Shown here: one piece after another, positions 21,336 to 29,203 of the stretch | Numbering within the stretch: position 1 is the first letter of the stretch | Layout of the letters: each line of letters starts with the position of its first letter | Assembly (NCBI GenBank): GCA_041581055.1 | Contig: JBFGCT010000008.1 | Span: 1-43,098, forward strand | Direction of reading: 5' to 3' | Length of the DNA: 43,098 bases | From: JBFGCT01 sp041581055 | GTDB lineage: Bacteria; Actinomycetota; Acidimicrobiia; Acidimicrobiales; Ilumatobacteraceae | Notes under the pieces: model-generated | The model's database searches: none | What the model was told of the DNA's origin: nothing | What the model saw: the letters and a program-made list of their open reading frames with translations, nothing else | Program-made: the position numbers and the translations under genes

Positions 21336-22898
21336 TCATCGCCCGGTGGAGGCGAACACGTCGCAGATCCAGCGGACCTCGTCGTCGGTCATCCGCGAAC
21401 CAGACGGCAGGCTGAGGCCGGACTCGAAGACCGACGTGGCGACATCGCCCCCGACGCTCGGGTTGTCGGCGAACACCGGCTGGAGGTGCATCGGCTTGAA
21501 CACGTTGCGGCCTTCGATGCCCGCGTTGCGCAGCGCCGCCAGCACCGACTTCGTCGTCGCGCCGAACACGGCAGCGTCGATCGTGACGGTCGTCAGCCAG
21601 TAGTTCGGCGAGCACGCGTCGGGGATGTAATGGAATCCGTCGCCCGGCAGCCACCCGAGGTGCTCCTCGTACGCGGCGCGGACGCGGCGGCGGCCCTCGA
21701 TTCGCGTCGGCAGCGTGCGCAGCTGGCCACGGCCCACGGCGGCGTTCAGGTTGCCCATCCTGTAGTTGAACCCGATGTCATGATGGTCATACCAGGGCAC
21801 CGGTTGGCGGGCCTGCGTGCTGAGGTGGCGAGCGTGGGTGACGATCGCCTTGTCGTCGCTGATCAGTGCGCCGCCACCACCGGCGGTGACCATCTTGTTG
21901 CCGTTGAACGACAGGATCCCGACGTCGCCGTGCCGGCCCGCGTGCACACCGTCGCGGAACGCGCCGACCGCTTGGGCGGCGTCCTGGATGAAGGGAACGC
22001 CGTAGGCGGCACAGATCGCCGCGATCCGGGCGCCATCTGACACCGATCCATAGAGATCGACGGCGACGACCGCGGCCGCCCGCCTGCCGGTGCGTTGACG
22101 CCGCGCCAACTCCGTTTCGAGGAGATCGGGATCGAGGTGCCACGTCGCCGCGTCGCAGTCGACGAAACACGGACGGGCACCGACGTACGTGACGGCAAAG
22201 GCACTCGCGGCGAACGTCAGCGTGCTGACGAGCACGTCATCACCGGGCTTGACGCCGACCGCGAGCAACGCGAGGTGCAGCGCCGCGGTGCCACTCGACA
22301 AGGCCGCGACTGCGGTCGCCCCCGTCAACTCGGCGAGCTCGGCTTCAAACGCGTCGAGGTCCGGGCCGGCCGGCGCGATCCAGTTGGAATCGAACGCGGC
22401 CATGAGCAGCTCGCGCTCGCACTCTCCGACCTCTGGCGGCGACAACAGAATCTTCCAATCGGGGGTGGTGTCCTGCTTCGTGGAAGCCGCACCGTTGCCG
22501 GTGGCGACCCGTTCGAGCTCGTCGAGCTGGCCTCCCAGATGTGGCATGCCCAGCCCGCCGAGCGGTGTCGCATCGAGGTCGTCGGTGAACAACGGAGGAT
22601 CGAACGTGTTCTTGGTCAGCGTCGGCAGCGTGTCGACGAGCTGTTCGACGTCGGCGCAGACCGTGTTGGTCGGCGGTGTCGGAACGGCAGGGGACAGCTG
22701 TCGGAGCGACCACCAGCGGGGAACGAGCCGGTGGCTGGCGATCAACGTGGCGAGCAGCATCGCTGCCACGATCATGGTTTGACTCAAGTCCTCGGACCCC
22801 GCGATCAGCAACGCCGTGAAGATGGCCGCGCCCGAAGATTGAACTGTGTGCACGACGACATCCGCCCGCCGTCGCGCCCGCCTTGTCCGCCGCTCCAT
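21336..22898 (-). CDS. DegT/DnrJ-type aminotransferase (PglE-like) with an unusual membrane N-terminal extension
   Basis: 520 aa, about 145 longer than the family. The aminotransferase begins near residue 149 with ILLSPPEVGECERELL then DSNWIAPAGPDLDAFEAELA and ends normally. The PLP lysine lies in LSFNGNKMVTAGGGG (Lys335 in this numbering), very close to PglE of Campylobacter. PglE aminates UDP-4-keto-6-deoxy-GlcNAc. The first ~60 residues form a basic start (MERRTRRARRR) and two transmembrane stretches (SGAAIFTALLIAG and QTMIVAAMLLATLIASH). A hydrophilic linker with GQLDELERVA follows. The extension is read with coding-like codon use and could derive from the membrane domain of a PglF-type dehydratase (inference). 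ATG 22898 is chosen for its GAGGCGGG upstream; ATG at 22970 is possible. Confidence 0.85.
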   Translation of the reverse strand: MERRTRRARRRADVVVHTVQSSGAAIFTALLIAGSEDLSQTMIVAAMLLATLIASHRLVPRWWSLRQLSPAVPTPPTNTVCADVEQLVDTLPTLTKNTFDPPLFTDDLDATPLGGLGMPHLGGQLDELERVATGNGAASTKQDTTPDWKILLSPPEVGECERELLMAAFDSNWIAPAGPDLDAFEAELAELTGATAVAALSSGTAALHLALLAVGVKPGDDVLVSTLTFAASAFAVTYVGARPCFVDCDAATWHLDPDLLETELARRQRTGRRAAAVVAVDLYGSVSDGARIAAICAAYGVPFIQDAAQAVGAFRDGVHAGRHGDVGILSFNGNKMVTAGGGGALISDDKAIVTHARHLSTQARQPVPWYDHHDIGFNYRMGNLNAAVGRGQLRTLPTRIEGRRRVRAAYEEHLGWLPGDGFHYIPDACSPNYWLTTVTIDAAVFGATTKSVLAALRNAGIEGRNVFKPMHLQPVFADNPSVGGDVATSVFESGLSLPSGSRMTDDEVRWICDVFASTGR

Positions 22899-23146
22899 AA
22901 GATCCCGCCTCATTCGGAGTTCTTGTCCCACATGATTCATCACGCCCAACACTCGAGCGGACTGTCCCAACGACGATCCGCCTGTGCTGCCAAACCACCG
23001 TTGGTGGTCGAGCAGAGGGCCAACCGTAGTTCGGTTGCGGCATTGGCGAAAGAGGAACTTTCGAAATCTTCGTCAATTCGCGATATGAATTGCATCCGTG
23101 TCATTTGGTCCGCCTCTCCATCTGAGCCGACGGCTACAGTCTGGCT
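22899..23146. other. 248-nt divergent intergenic region, AT-richer
   Basis: Separates the minus-strand aminotransferase from the plus-strand acetyltransferase. Bases about 23,000-23,110 are visibly AT-richer than the flanks. TACAGT at 23135-23140 ends 6 nt before the acetyltransferase GTG and is the likely -10 of a leaderless promoter. No gene is evident. Confidence 0.55.
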
Positions 23147-23806
23147 GTGACCACCTCGACGGAACGGCGAGTGCTCCTCATCGGCGCGGGCGGGCACGCC
23201 CGCGTTTGCCTGGAAGCCCTGCTGGATGGGGATTCCACGGCGGTCGTCGGCGCGCTCAGCCGCGACGGCCGCGGCGTGCGCGACCTCGGCGTACCGGTCT
23301 TGGGGCTCGACTCCCAGTTCGAGGAAATTGCTATGCGTGAGCGAGTGACTACGTTTTGTATTGCCATAGGTGACAATGAACACCGAAAAAAGATCTGTCA
23401 AATGGTGACGGAGAGTGGTTGGGCGCTCACTCATACTGTCAGTCGCGCGGCGACGATCTCGCGTTCGGCTGTTGTGGCGCCCGGCTCGCACTTCCTCGCA
23501 GGGTCGGTGGTCAACGCCGCCGCCGAGATCGGCGTCGGCGTCATCGTCAACACCAACGCCTCGATCGACCACGACTGCAAGATCGGCGACTACGCCCATG
23601 TCGCGCCCGGCGTGGCGATCGGTGGCGACGTCACCGTCGGCCAGAGCGCCCTGATCGGCATCGGTTCCCGCGTGTTGTCGGGTTTGACGATCGGCGCCGG
23701 CGCCACGGTGGCCGGCGGCGCCGTGGTCGTGCATGACGTGCCACCAGGTGTCACGGTCGTCGGATCGCCGGCGGGCCCGGTCGCGGGCGAGAGCGCGGTG
23801 TCGTGA
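23147..23806 (+). CDS. PglD/NeuD-type sugar O/N-acetyltransferase
   Basis: 219 aa, the standard two-domain PglD architecture. An N-terminal Rossmann-like nucleotide-sugar domain (VLLIGAGGHARVCLEALLDG, RVTTFCIAIGDNEHRKKI) is followed by a left-handed beta-helix of hexapeptide repeats with ASIDHDCKIGDYAHVAPG, where the His pair marks the catalytic region. A C-terminal VTVVGSPAGPV closes it. PglD acetylates the 4-amino group made by PglE, so it should pair with the neighbouring aminotransferase. Its first third contains AT-rich codons (about 23,330-23,410) unlike the rest. It starts with GTG, TACAGT at -6. Its stop overlaps the GTG of a truncated sugar transferase (GTGA). A full paralogue remnant lies at 18202. 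Confidence 0.9.
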   Translation: MTTSTERRVLLIGAGGHARVCLEALLDGDSTAVVGALSRDGRGVRDLGVPVLGLDSQFEEIAMRERVTTFCIAIGDNEHRKKICQMVTESGWALTHTVSRAATISRSAVVAPGSHFLAGSVVNAAAEIGVGVIVNTNASIDHDCKIGDYAHVAPGVAIGGDVTVGQSALIGIGSRVLSGLTIGAGATVAGGAVVVHDVPPGVTVVGSPAGPVAGESAVS

Positions 23807-23882
23807 CCCTGCCGATTCCCGGCGCAGAGTCTTCGAGATCACCGTGGCGTGCGCCGGGCTCGTCCTCCTGTCACCCATCGTC
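23803..23882 (+). pseudogene. Truncated, frameshifted N-terminus of a PglC-type sugar transferase
   Basis: The GTG at 23803 overlaps the acetyltransferase stop as in the intact pair at 18564. Nucleotide alignment to 18564 onward needs one missing base near 23809. After it the frame reads RRVFEITVACAGLVLLSPI, the typical first membrane helix of PglC-type enzymes, matching RRAVDVVVGTAGLVVLAPV of the intact copy. Homology stops after about 26 codons and the downstream membrane protein begins. Without the missing base the frame ends almost immediately, so no sugar transferase is made. Confidence 0.8.
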
Positions 23883-24632
23883 ATGAGCGACGAGGTCGAC
23901 GACTGGATCGTGCTCGGACGAGTCGACGCGCAGACCTCGCGCCGGCGCGCCGTGGCTGCCGGTATCGGGCTGGTGATCGTGGCCTTGTCGTACGGTCCGT
24001 CGCGGCTGGGCGACCAGGATCGCTGGTGGGCGGCGGGGGCGGCGATCGTCGTCGCCGTCCTGCTCGCCGACGCGCTCCCCGATCTGGAGGCGCTGCTCCC
24101 GACTCCGGGGCTCGTGCCGGGCACGATCGTCGTCGCGCTGGTGGCGGTGTACGTCTGCGTGCCGGAGACCGACCAGATCCCGATCGCCGCGCTGGTGCCC
24201 GTTGTCGTCGTCGCGCTCGAGGTGGTGCAGCGCAGCCAGGTCGGGCTCGAGTGGTATGCGGTCGCCGCGGCGTCGGTCGGCTGGGCGGGCATGTTCGGCG
24301 CGGGCGGGCGGCAGTCGGCGCTGATCGGGGCGTTGTTCGCCTGGTGGGCGGTCCTGCTGGTGCCGCTCGTGCACCACCTCAAGCCGATCCCGAACCAGCG
24401 CAGTGCGGTCGGCGTGGCGCTGATCGGTGGGGTTGCGGCGATCGGGATGGCCCGCACCGGCGGCATCGCCGAATCGGGGGCTGCCGCCGCGGCCGCCGCG
24501 CTCGTCTTCGGCATCGTCTCGTGCGGGATTGCGCTCGTACTGATCAGCGCGCCGGAGACCGACCCTGAGCAATCGGACTCGGCGACATCGGACCCGGGCC
24601 CATCCGAGGAGTTCCCCCCGCCCGTCGCGTGA
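23883..24632 (+). CDS. Polytopic membrane protein of unknown function
   Basis: 249 aa with seven or eight predicted membrane helices (for example AGIGLVIVALSY, AAIVVAVLLADAL, TIVVALVAVYVCV, ALVPVVVVALEVV, ALFAWWAVLLVPLV). A hydrophilic Pro/Ser/acidic C-terminal tail of about 30 residues follows. I recognise no family. ATG 23883 has no Shine-Dalgarno. The frame is continuous with the upstream sugar-transferase remnant, so an in-frame GTG at 23844 would add one helix from that remnant. It ends 9 nt before the convergent DUF4012 gene. Context suggests glycan assembly or export, nothing more. Confidence 0.65.
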   Translation: MSDEVDDWIVLGRVDAQTSRRRAVAAGIGLVIVALSYGPSRLGDQDRWWAAGAAIVVAVLLADALPDLEALLPTPGLVPGTIVVALVAVYVCVPETDQIPIAALVPVVVVALEVVQRSQVGLEWYAVAAASVGWAGMFGAGGRQSALIGALFAWWAVLLVPLVHHLKPIPNQRSAVGVALIGGVAAIGMARTGGIAESGAAAAAAALVFGIVSCGIALVLISAPETDPEQSDSATSDPGPSEEFPPPVA

Positions 24633-24641
24633 GAAACGGGT

Positions 24642-26936
24642 TCAGCGCCAGGCCTCGACGCCGTCGGCGCTGAGCACGCTTCGCCGCTCCAGGTCGCCCT
24701 CGTACTCGAAGATCGAACTGCCGCCGGTCGTGGTCGCGGAGAGGCGCAGCTCGTCGTGGTTCGGAAGCGATTGCGGGCGGTACACGAGCTGGTAGCCGCC
24801 GGGCCCCACGTTCCCGGCGAGGTCGAGTTCGAGAACGGAGGTCTCGCCGGCCGGCACCTCGAAGATCGACTGCCAGGCGTTGTAGCCGAGCTCGGGGAGG
24901 GTCGCGGTCGCGATGTCGAGTCCGTCGAGGCGGGCGGCCTGCACGTCGAGTTGGGTGTGGACGTCGACGACCATCCGGTTGATGCCGACCGGGCGCCCGA
25001 GACGGTTGCCGATCACGTAGTCGGGGTACCCGCTGGTCGGCGAGGTGTTGGTGAACTCGACGCGGAGCGTCGCCACGACCTCGCCGGAGCGTTGGTCGAC
25101 CGTCGCCCGGTACTCGATGGTCCGCTGGAGGAAGCTCTCGATCTTGTTGCCGCTCGCGTTGTTGTTCGACACGGCGAGCGCGTCGGTGCCGGACTGCCTG
25201 ATGACCGGCAGCGAGGCGTCCATGCCGACCAGCTCGAGCATGTCTTGCTCGTCGGGTCGGACCGCCCACGCGCTGATGTGGCCGTTGAGCGCGGCGGGGG
25301 CGAGGATCGGCGCCAGCTGCTGCGGTGGCGGGAGGCTCCCGTCGAGCACGTTGTCGATCGTCTGATCGGTCACCGCCTCCAGCAGGTCTTCGCGCTCGTT
25401 CTCGGCGAACTCGTACTGGCCGATCGTGAGGAACTGCTCGGCGTTGGAGCTGTCGACCCGCGTGCCGATGTCGGTGAGCTCGACCGGTCCGCCGATCTCG
25501 AGCAGGCTCGGGATGCCGGCCGGGTCGATCACGACGACGCCGTCGACCGCCCGGCCGGTGGCGTTCTCGTACATCTGCGCCATCGCGTTCCCGACGCTCG
25601 GCATGTCGGGCGGGATGGTGACGTTGCCCCAGTACTTCACGTTGACGCCGCCGCCATGGCTGGCGCCGTAGGCCGCGTATCGGGCGAGGTACTCGTCGGT
25701 GACGTCGAGTTCGAGGTCGTTGAGCGACGCCTTCTGGAGTCGCGCCGTCCGGCCGTTGGCGGTGACCCGCAGGCGGCCGTTCTCGACCGTGACCTCGCTC
25801 CAGTTGCCCATCAGGCCGCCCATCCCGCGCGCCTCGGCGTTGTTGACGAAGGCGACGAAGTAGCGGCGCTCGCCGTCGGCGCCCAACATCGCCGGGGCGG
25901 TCCGGGCCGCGGCCGCGGTGGCCCTCGCCTGTGGCACCAACTGGTCGGCGCGATCGAGCGCATTGTCGAGCCGCGATTGGAACGGGTTGATCAGCCACGG
26001 CGACTCGGCGTCGTGCAGGGCGTCGTCGAGATCCTCGATCGTCGCCTGGAGGTCTTCGAGCGGCGGCGCGAGCGCGGCGAAGGCGCCGACGTCGATCACG
26101 CCGTCCTGCATGGTGAGCTGGTCGAGGTCGACGAGATCGAGTGTGTCGGCTGCCGACTCGGCGGCGTCGGCGGCCCGGCCGAGCACCTGGGTGGAGGCGT
26201 TGCGGTTCTGGGCGACACCGGGGACGAACCGGGCGAGCTGTGTGATCGGGCTGTCGAGCTTGCTCCGCGCGTCGTCGAGGTCGGCGGCGGCCTGGCGCAG
26301 CGCGGCAGCCGCTTCGGGCGGGTTGCCCTGCTGGACGAACTCGAGACCGTCGAGCATGCCGGTGTAGCCGTCGCGGGCGGTGGTGCGGGCTTGGAAGGCG
26401 GCGATCCCGATGCCGGCGACCGCGATGGCGGTGAATCCGCCGACGGCGATCAGCCCGATCCACACCCGCTTGCGCAGGTACCCCCGGCGCCGCCGGACCC
26501 CGAAGTACGCGATGACGCCCATCGCCGCGGCGGCGAGCAACGCCGAGGAGAGGAAGAACGGGTTCCACTCGATTCGGAGTACGACCTGGACGACGACGCC
26601 GGCGATCACCGCGCGCGTGATCGGTTGGTTGTCGCGGTGCCATCCGATCCGGGCGGCGGCCGCCGTCGCCGCGATCGCGGGGATCGAGAGGATCAGCGGG
26701 CCGGCGACCGCGCCGGCGGTGGCGAGGCCCCCTGCCGCGACGAGCGCCCACCAAGGCGCCGACGCCCCGGCCCACGTCACGGACGCGGCGAAGGCGGCGA
26801 CGAGGACGATGTCGATGGCCGTGGTGCCGGTCGGCGCGGAGCTGAAAACGGCCGCGACGATGCCGGACAGGACGGCGACCGCGAAGACGATCCGCTCGTT
26901 GTCATACGAGATGGAGTTTCGCCGAGCCTCCGACAT
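24642..26936 (-). CDS. DUF4012-domain membrane protein
   Basis: 764 aa. The N-terminal quarter holds several hydrophobic helices (residues about 15-150) and a further helix near 160-185 (IGLIAVGGFTAIAVAGIGIAA). A long extracytoplasmic domain follows. Its hallmark is FVNNAEARGMGGLMGNWSEV, the conserved DUF4012 core (usual form N-x-E-x-R-x-x-GG), then IDPAGIPSLLEIGGPVEL and a beta-rich C-terminus. DUF4012 proteins are common in actinobacterial polysaccharide loci; their biochemical role is not established. ATG 26936 is chosen by the N-terminal domain; the frame stays open upstream. It is convergent with the membrane protein at 9 nt, and downstream of the epimerase gene on the same strand. Confidence 0.85.
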   Translation of the reverse strand: MSEARRNSISYDNERIVFAVAVLSGIVAAVFSSAPTGTTAIDIVLVAAFAASVTWAGASAPWWALVAAGGLATAGAVAGPLILSIPAIAATAAAARIGWHRDNQPITRAVIAGVVVQVVLRIEWNPFFLSSALLAAAAMGVIAYFGVRRRRGYLRKRVWIGLIAVGGFTAIAVAGIGIAAFQARTTARDGYTGMLDGLEFVQQGNPPEAAAALRQAAADLDDARSKLDSPITQLARFVPGVAQNRNASTQVLGRAADAAESAADTLDLVDLDQLTMQDGVIDVGAFAALAPPLEDLQATIEDLDDALHDAESPWLINPFQSRLDNALDRADQLVPQARATAAAARTAPAMLGADGERRYFVAFVNNAEARGMGGLMGNWSEVTVENGRLRVTANGRTARLQKASLNDLELDVTDEYLARYAAYGASHGGGVNVKYWGNVTIPPDMPSVGNAMAQMYENATGRAVDGVVVIDPAGIPSLLEIGGPVELTDIGTRVDSSNAEQFLTIGQYEFAENEREDLLEAVTDQTIDNVLDGSLPPPQQLAPILAPAALNGHISAWAVRPDEQDMLELVGMDASLPVIRQSGTDALAVSNNNASGNKIESFLQRTIEYRATVDQRSGEVVATLRVEFTNTSPTSGYPDYVIGNRLGRPVGINRMVVDVHTQLDVQAARLDGLDIATATLPELGYNAWQSIFEVPAGETSVLELDLAGNVGPGGYQLVYRPQSLPNHDELRLSATTTGGSSIFEYEGDLERRSVLSADGVEAWR

Positions 26937-27024
26937 CAGCCAGCAAGTATCTCCCGACCCGGCCCGATTCCCGCGGCACCACGCCCGGTCGCCGCCCCGG
27001 ACGTTGCAGCTGAGCGGGCGGGGT

Positions 27025-27043
27025 GTGAGTTCGCAGCACTCAC
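27025..27043 (-). terminator. Hairpin overlapping the epimerase stop (GTGAGT-N7-ACTCAC)
   Basis: A perfect 6-bp stem with a 7-nt loop straddles the stop codon of the minus-strand epimerase gene (27040-27042). It is a possible terminator or mRNA 3' stabiliser; no T-run. Confidence 0.35.
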
Positions 27044-27981
27044 GGTTCGGTGTGGGAACGGCGCATCCACTCGAGGGTCGAGCGGAGGCCCGACTCGAAC
27101 GGGACCGGTTCGATGTCGCGAAAGAGCGCGCGCAGACGGGTGTTGTCGGCCTGGCTGTGGGGCACGTCGCCGGGGCGGTTGGCGACGTGGTCGCGTTCGA
27201 TTGGATGTCCAACGATCTGCTCCAGCAGGTCGAGCGCCTCGAGCAGCGTGATGCGGCTGCCGAACGCGAGGTTGACTGGTTCGTCGTTGGTGACCCGGCG
27301 GGCGAGCGCGTCGGCGATCGTTGTCGTGACCGTTCCGACGAAGGTGAAGTCGCGGCTCTGCGTGCCGTCGCCGTGGACGGTGGCCGGCTGCCGCCGGACC
27401 GCGGCGTCGACGAACGCCGGGATGACCGCGGCGTACACATGGCCCGCCGGCTGCAGCGGTCCGAAGACGTTGAACAACCGGAACGCCAGCACCGGCAGCC
27501 CGTAGCTCGCGCCCCAGGCGAGCGCGTACCCCTCGGTGGCGAGCTTGCTGCCGCCGTACGGCGACAGCGGGCGCGTGGCGAGGTCCTCGTGCTTCGGGAG
27601 CACCGGATTCGAGCCGTAGACGCTGGAGCTGCCGGCGATGATCGTGTGCAGGTTGCCGTGGCGGCGGGCCGCCTCGAGCACCATCACCGTGCCGGTTGCG
27701 TTCACCGCGTGGCTGGCCACGGGGTCGGCGACGCTGCGGGGAACGCTGCCGAGGGCCGCGAGGTGGACGACCGCGTCGGCACCGGCGAACGCCTTGTCGA
27801 GCGCGGCGTCGTCGAGGATCGAACCCTCGACGAAGGTGACGTCGAGCCCGTCGAGGTTGGCCGGGTTGCCGTTCGAGAGGTCGTCGATGACCGCGACCGA
27901 GTCGATCCCGTCGGTGCTCAGTAGCCGCCGACAAAGGTTGGCCCCGATGAAGCCGGCCCCGCCGGTGACGACCACTCGCAT
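27040..27981 (-). CDS. NAD-dependent epimerase/dehydratase (UDP-sugar 4-epimerase-like)
   Basis: 313 aa, extended SDR. NAD motif VVVTGGAGFIGANL at the N-terminus, then VVHLAALGSVPRSV, the catalytic Ser-Tyr-Lys in GSSSVYG and SPYGGSKLATEGY, and FRLFNVFGP. C-terminal RDFTFVGTVTTTI and the lid region are intact. It acts on nucleotide-sugars (UDP-Glc/GlcNAc 4-epimerase or related); the exact substrate is not determinable. ATG 27981 has TAGGCT 8 nt upstream and no Shine-Dalgarno. It is divergent from fcl across a 67-nt gap. Confidence 0.87.
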   Translation of the reverse strand: MRVVVTGGAGFIGANLCRRLLSTDGIDSVAVIDDLSNGNPANLDGLDVTFVEGSILDDAALDKAFAGADAVVHLAALGSVPRSVADPVASHAVNATGTVMVLEAARRHGNLHTIIAGSSSVYGSNPVLPKHEDLATRPLSPYGGSKLATEGYALAWGASYGLPVLAFRLFNVFGPLQPAGHVYAAVIPAFVDAAVRRQPATVHGDGTQSRDFTFVGTVTTTIADALARRVTNDEPVNLAFGSRITLLEALDLLEQIVGHPIERDHVANRPGDVPHSQADNTRLRALFRDIEPVPFESGLRSTLEWMRRSHTEP

Positions 27982-28035
27982 GACGGGCGAGCCTACGGGT
28001 CGAACCGATGCGCGGCCCGGATACGGCCCGGTCCG

Positions 28036-28041
28036 TAGGAT
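28036..28041 (+). promoter_or_regulatory. Putative -10 element (TAGGAT), leaderless fcl
   Basis: TAGGAT ends 7 nt before the GTG at 28049. The ATG at 28040 overlaps this hexamer, which argues against it as the start. Confidence 0.45.
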
Positions 28042-28048
28042 GGCCCTC

Positions 28049-29023
28049 GTGAATGTGCAGCCCGTCACTCCCGACGGATCGATCGATCCGTCTTCGCGGA
28101 TCTATGTCGCGGGCCACGGCGGCCTCGTCGGATCCGCGGTCGTCCGCCGGCTCGAACGGGCCGGTTTCGGCAACATCTTGACCGCGACGCGTCAGCAGCT
28201 CGACCTCCGCGACCAGTCGGAGGTCTCGCACTGGTTCAAGGCCAACCAGCCCGAGTACGTCTTCCTCGTCGCCGGCACGGTCGGGGGGATCATGGCCAAC
28301 AGCACGAGGCCCGCCGAGTTCATCTACGACAACCTGATGATCCACGGCACCGTCGTCCACGCCTCCTTCGAGTACGGCACCCGGAAGTTGCTGTATCTCG
28401 GTTCGTCGTGCATCTACCCGCGCGAGGCGAACCAGCCGATGACCGAGGACGAGCTTCTCACCGGACCGCTCGAGCCGACCAACGAGTCGTACGCGATCGC
28501 GAAGATCGCCGGAATCAAGCTGTGCCAGGCATACCGCCGGCAGTACGGCTGCGACTTCATCTCGGCGATGCCGACCAACCTCTACGGTCCGCACGACAAC
28601 TTCGACCTGACATCGAGCCATGTGCTTCCCGCGCTCATCCGCAAGTTCCACGACGCGAAGCAGAGCGGCGCCCCCGACGTCGAGATCTGGGGCACCGGCA
28701 GCCCGCAGCGCGAGTTCCTCCACGTCGACGACCTCGCCGACGCCTGCCTGTTTCTAATGGAGCACTACAGCGACGAGGGGCACATCAACGTCGGCACCGG
28801 CGTTGACCTGTCGATCAGGGCGCTCGCCGAGATGGTCCGCGACGTCGTGTACCCCGAGGCCGAGCTGCGATTCGATCCGTCGAAACCCGACGGCACGCCC
28901 CGCAAGTTGCTCGACGTGAGCCACCTGCGGGATCTGGGGTGGTCGGCTGAGATCGAGCTCGAGGACGGCATCAAGTCGACCTACGACTGGTTCCTGGCGA
29001 ACAGCGGACACGCCGTCGGCTGA
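28049..29023 (+). CDS. fcl: GDP-L-fucose synthase
   Basis: 324 aa from GTG 28049 (327 from the less likely ATG 28040). Fcl/WcaG-specific blocks: YVAGHGGLVGSAVVRRLE, VGGIMANSTRPAEFIYDNLM, LGSSCIYPREANQPM, ESYAIAKIAGIKLCQAYRRQ (catalytic Tyr and Lys), and MPTNLYGPHDNFD. It performs the epimerase-reductase step from GDP-4-keto-6-deoxymannose to GDP-L-fucose with NADPH in the cytoplasm. No gmd (GDP-mannose dehydratase) is in the window. The GT10 fucosyltransferase at 38.4 kb is the expected user of the product. TAGGAT 7 nt upstream, no ribosome binding site. Confidence 0.93.
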   Translation: MNVQPVTPDGSIDPSSRIYVAGHGGLVGSAVVRRLERAGFGNILTATRQQLDLRDQSEVSHWFKANQPEYVFLVAGTVGGIMANSTRPAEFIYDNLMIHGTVVHASFEYGTRKLLYLGSSCIYPREANQPMTEDELLTGPLEPTNESYAIAKIAGIKLCQAYRRQYGCDFISAMPTNLYGPHDNFDLTSSHVLPALIRKFHDAKQSGAPDVEIWGTGSPQREFLHVDDLADACLFLMEHYSDEGHINVGTGVDLSIRALAEMVRDVVYPEAELRFDPSKPDGTPRKLLDVSHLRDLGWSAEIELEDGIKSTYDWFLANSGHAVG

Positions 29024-29024
29024 C

Positions 29025-29053
29025 GACGTTCGAACGTCCGCCGTACTCGGCGG
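29025..29053. terminator. 14-bp palindrome plus GC-rich hairpin after fcl
   Basis: GACGTTCGAACGTC (29025-29038) is a perfect palindrome starting 2 nt after the fcl stop. It is followed at once by CCGCCG-TACT-CGGCGG (29038-29053), a stable 6-bp stem with a 4-nt loop. The second is terminator-like; the first could be a protein site. No T-run. Confidence 0.5.
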
Positions 29054-29203
29054 CGCTGCTTCGGGATTCGCTCGAACGTGACTCGCCCCGGCGACGGGTG
29101 CACCGTGATCCATGGTCGCGCCGAGTGGACAGCTGGTGCGCTGTGTCGTCGTCGCACCGCATGAGCAACTCGGAGCGGCAGACCCCCGGATACTGTCCGG
29201 GTG

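Noticed and set aside
24544..27251. Long open frames on both strands over the DUF4012 gene
   Set aside because: Only the DUF4012 frame carries membrane helices and the N-x-E-x-R-x-x-GG core; the others are low-complexity Arg/Val/Gly shadows.
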